16,276 nt of DNA from an uncultured Bacteroidota bacterium (lineage in GTDB: Bacteria; Bacteroidota; Bacteroidia; NS11-12g; UBA955). The DNA is taken from contig CAIRMY010000038.1 in assembly GCA_903879775.1 (NCBI GenBank), positions 1 to 16,276 on the forward strand, given 5' to 3'. Made by a program: the position numbers and the translations under genes. This document shows, piece by piece, positions 14,274 to 16,276 of this stretch; within the stretch, counting starts at the first letter, position 1; every line of letters begins with the position of its first letter. Below the pieces are notes generated by a model. It saw only the letters and a program-made list of their open reading frames with translations. It searched no databases and was not told the DNA's origin.

Positions 14274-15989
14274 TTAGAAATTACTACTTACAGTAAATCT
14301 AACCCCGCTAAATGCAGGCTCCAGTCTGCAAATACCTCCAGAACAGTTTACGCCTGCTTGCTGTTTTAAGTACGACAATGTGTAAACACTGTTGTTGTGA
14401 ACATAACCCATAAAAAAGGACGGATAATGCAATATTTCATCAGAAATACCCATTGTTTCATATCTATGTGGCTCAATGTTTAACATATCACCAACCGACA
14501 TCGAGAAGTTCTTTGTGAAATAATATTCAACCACCAAATTGGCAAATGATCCTTGGTCCTGTTTGGTATTCAAGTACTGACCTTCAACCCTAAATGTCTT
14601 GCCAGAATTTGTTTTGTGTAACCACTCAAAAAATGGTGTAATTGTATTCACCGGATCGTATTCTGGTTCACGTTCATACCTCGCTTGATTGTATAAAATA
14701 TTCTGTAGTCCTAGCTTTAATTTATCTTTCCCAATACTCTGAACAACTTCCAAGTTATATTCACGAAACAATTCAATTGGTTTCATTTGTTTCGTAGTTG
14801 GGTCCAATTCACCATTGCCTTTCAAAGATTGCACGTAACTCGCATTGAATGAAACCCTTGTTTTAGTTCCAATTTTAGCTTCAATTTCACCTTGGAAACC
14901 ATCTTCACCTAAGTCTTGAGCAGGCGCATTGTAACGCGCCATTAAACGATAAGTATTCTGCTTGGTTAACGATGGTAAATAAGAAACCAAACCATCTAAC
15001 AATGTTGCAGCTGGACTTGTTTTGAGCACAAAATTATCAATATGCCTTGCTTGAACATTTAAACCCACTGAAACCAAAGTATTTCCAACTTTCATCTTGC
15101 TTTTACCCCAACTCAATGATGTATAAAGTACATTTCCATCACTTAAACGGAGTTTATTATCCATATCTACAATCGCTTCTTCACTTTTATAATTGGCTTC
15201 AACATTCCATGAAAAATTCCCTATATCATAAGTAAAATAACCATTGAACCCATAAACATTGTATTTTGGAACAAACTGATCGTCGCGTTCATAACTGTTA
15301 ATATTGGTAACCAACCAGCTCATACTTTGGTCATCTAACGTTCTATTGATCGCTGATGCACCAACTTGAAGTGATCCAAATTTAGATTCACCAAGTGAAT
15401 CCTTTCCTAAATCTATGGAACCTTCAATATTTAAACCAGATATAACTTGAGGATTGAAATCAAAGCGCTTTTTATTACTCCCTTTTTGATTGCCTGAAAA
15501 ACCTTTTATCCTCCAATTTTCATTGATGTTGTATGCTAAACGAATACCCTGCATTGAATAATCAATACCAATCTGACGCTGTTCATAGGCTCTAAACAAT
15601 ACCCCTGACCCAAATTGATCGTAAAATGATCCAACCGTAATATCCAATTCACCAAGCTTCTTATTTGCTTGCCAAAATCCTATTCCATGATTGGAATAAA
15701 TTTCCAATGGCGACAATAAATTAGAGTTGTTAAAACCATCATATCGAACAATAAAACTGTAATCTTTAATGCGATATTGCATGAATAACCAAAAATCGGA
15801 ACTCACAACATTTCTGCCATAAACAGGCATGGTACCCGACGCTCCAATTTTGTCGTCTCTTAAATATTTCTGATTGTTTAACAATAAATTACCTGTGAAC
15901 TGACCTTTGTCGTTTCCAGAATTTTGACCTTGTAAACTTCCAACAATTGCTGGGATTAACAATAAAAATATGCCTCTGTTAATTGCCAT
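14274..15989 (-). CDS. DUF6029 family outer-membrane protein
   Basis: The 571-residue protein has a signal peptide (about 1-21, hydrophobic core IFLLLIPAIVGSL, probable cleavage near LQG-Q). It then has many alternating amphipathic strands rich in aromatic residues and glycine, with a C-terminal phenylalanine (VRFTVSSNF), the usual BAM-recognition end of outer-membrane beta-barrels. I recognise it as the DUF6029 family of Bacteroidota. It is therefore probably a barrel in the outer membrane; no transport or enzymatic role is known to me. It is a single-gene unit, divergent from miaB, with a -7-like CATATTTG (15998-16005) 8 nt before the ATG. Confidence 0.82.
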   Translation of the reverse strand: MAINRGIFLLLIPAIVGSLQGQNSGNDKGQFTGNLLLNNQKYLRDDKIGASGTMPVYGRNVVSSDFWLFMQYRIKDYSFIVRYDGFNNSNLLSPLEIYSNHGIGFWQANKKLGELDITVGSFYDQFGSGVLFRAYEQRQIGIDYSMQGIRLAYNINENWRIKGFSGNQKGSNKKRFDFNPQVISGLNIEGSIDLGKDSLGESKFGSLQVGASAINRTLDDQSMSWLVTNINSYERDDQFVPKYNVYGFNGYFTYDIGNFSWNVEANYKSEEAIVDMDNKLRLSDGNVLYTSLSWGKSKMKVGNTLVSVGLNVQARHIDNFVLKTSPAATLLDGLVSYLPSLTKQNTYRLMARYNAPAQDLGEDGFQGEIEAKIGTKTRVSFNASYVQSLKGNGELDPTTKQMKPIELFREYNLEVVQSIGKDKLKLGLQNILYNQARYEREPEYDPVNTITPFFEWLHKTNSGKTFRVEGQYLNTKQDQGSFANLVVEYYFTKNFSMSVGDMLNIEPHRYETMGISDEILHYPSFFMGYVHNNSVYTLSYLKQQAGVNCSGGICRLEPAFSGVRFTVSSNF

Positions 15990-15997
15990 TTGAACTG

Positions 15998-16005
15998 CAA
16001 ATATG
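15998..16005 (-). promoter_or_regulatory. Weak -7 box candidate for the DUF6029 gene
   Basis: The minus strand reads CATATTTG, one mismatch from TAnnTTTG, ending 8 nt before the ATG at 15989. A TTCG lies 18 nt further upstream. It shares the 99-bp divergent gap with the miaB promoter. Confidence 0.3.
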
Positions 16006-16051
16006 CAAAAAAGGTTTGATACACGAATCTATTTCATCTATCTTAAATTCA

Positions 16052-16078
16052 TTTGTAACTATTTTGATGTTATTTTTG
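16052..16078 (+). promoter_or_regulatory. miaB promoter candidate
   Basis: TATTTTTG (16071-16078) matches TAnnTTTG exactly and ends 10 nt before the ATG at 16089. TTTG at 16052-16055 is a possible -33 element, but the 15-nt spacer is short. The stretch ATTTTTGTAGTT (16072-16083) is identical to that before the FecE-like ABC gene. Confidence 0.5.
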
Positions 16079-16088
16079 TAGTTCTAAA

Positions 16089-16276
16089 ATGACAATCAAC
16101 AACGCCGAAATTAAAAATACCCGAAAACTCTATGTTGAGAGTTATGGTTGTGCCATGAACTTTGCCGATAGCGAAATTATTGCGAGTATCATGAATGAAC
16201 ATGGCTTTGTAAATACAAACGATGAACTTGAAGCCGATGTTATTTTCTTAAATACTTGCGCCATTCGCGACAATGC
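16089..16276 (+). CDS. miaB: MiaB tRNA methylthiotransferase, N-terminal fragment
   Basis: The gene runs off the window; 62 complete codons are present. MiaB is a radical-SAM iron-sulfur enzyme that adds a methylthio group to i6A37 in tRNA. The visible part is the start of the UPF0004 domain: [17 protein letters not shown] (C21) and [11 protein letters not shown] (C57), two of the three cysteines that hold the auxiliary cluster. The NTCAIRDNA motif favours MiaB over RimO or MtaB. The third cysteine and the radical-SAM CxxxCxxC lie beyond the window. Confidence 0.92.
   Translation, partial: MTINNAEIKNTRKLYVESYGCAMNFADSEIIASIMNEHGFVNTNDELEADVIFLNTCAIRDN

Noticed and set aside
1..16276. Mobile elements, CRISPR arrays, tRNA or rRNA genes
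   Set aside because: No transposase or integrase, no regularly spaced repeats and no tRNA-like cloverleaf or rRNA sequence was seen on either strand.

Overview
This 16.3 kb window is AT-rich chromosomal DNA from a member of the Bacteroidota. Three things point there: a type IX secretion plug protein (DUF5103), a DUF6029 outer-membrane protein, and repeated promoter elements of the Bacteroidota type (-7 box TAnnTTTG) with no recognisable Shine-Dalgarno sequences. I cannot fix the class; the gene set fits Flavobacteriia, Chitinophagia or Sphingobacteriia-like lineages. I see no rRNA, tRNA, CRISPR array, insertion sequence or phage gene. The content is mostly core and housekeeping genes.

Layout. 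(1) 1-3396, minus strand: a long B12-dependent class II ribonucleotide reductase (nrdJ) ending in a clear hairpin terminator. (2) 3397-3746: a 350-bp intergenic region with an nrdJ promoter, a perfect DnaA box, a Fur-box-like sequence and a small perfect palindrome. (3) 3747-5060, plus: a geranylgeranylglyceryl phosphate synthase (GGGPS)-family enzyme, 3 bp from a two-pass membrane protein of unknown function. (4) 5057-5671, minus: a lipoprotein-like thioredoxin-fold protein whose stop codon overlaps that of its convergent neighbour. (5) 5776-8727, plus: a tight operon of a long-chain polyprenyl diphosphate synthase, a biotinyl carrier protein and a GT-C-type membrane glycosyltransferase with a TTG start. 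(6) 8729-12508, minus: DUF5103/T9SS plug, an ABC-F ATPase and a GNAT acetyltransferase. (7) 12547-14254, plus: a FecE-like ABC ATPase overlapping a TrmN6-type tRNA methyltransferase, then a mini-PspC membrane protein. (8) 14274-15989, minus: the DUF6029 outer-membrane protein. (9) 16089 to the window end, plus: the start of miaB.

How the genes may work together. Isoprenoid chemistry is the main theme of the middle: the polyprenyl synthase makes long prenyl diphosphates, most likely for menaquinone. The nearby GGGPS-family enzyme attaches a prenyl chain to glycerol-1-phosphate, the first step of archaeal-type ether lipids. The GT-C enzyme probably uses a polyprenyl-phosphate-linked sugar. The plug and DUF6029 proteins serve the outer membrane, and miaB and the TrmN6-type enzyme modify tRNA.

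The observations I consider most worth following are: a DnaA box in front of a class II RNR gene; several promoters whose -7 box ends only 4-5 nt before the start codon, implying leaderless mRNAs; the bacterial GGGPS near a prenyl synthase; and a 30-nt perfect repeat between the two ATPase halves of the ABC-F gene. I did not find a clearly novel multi-gene system.
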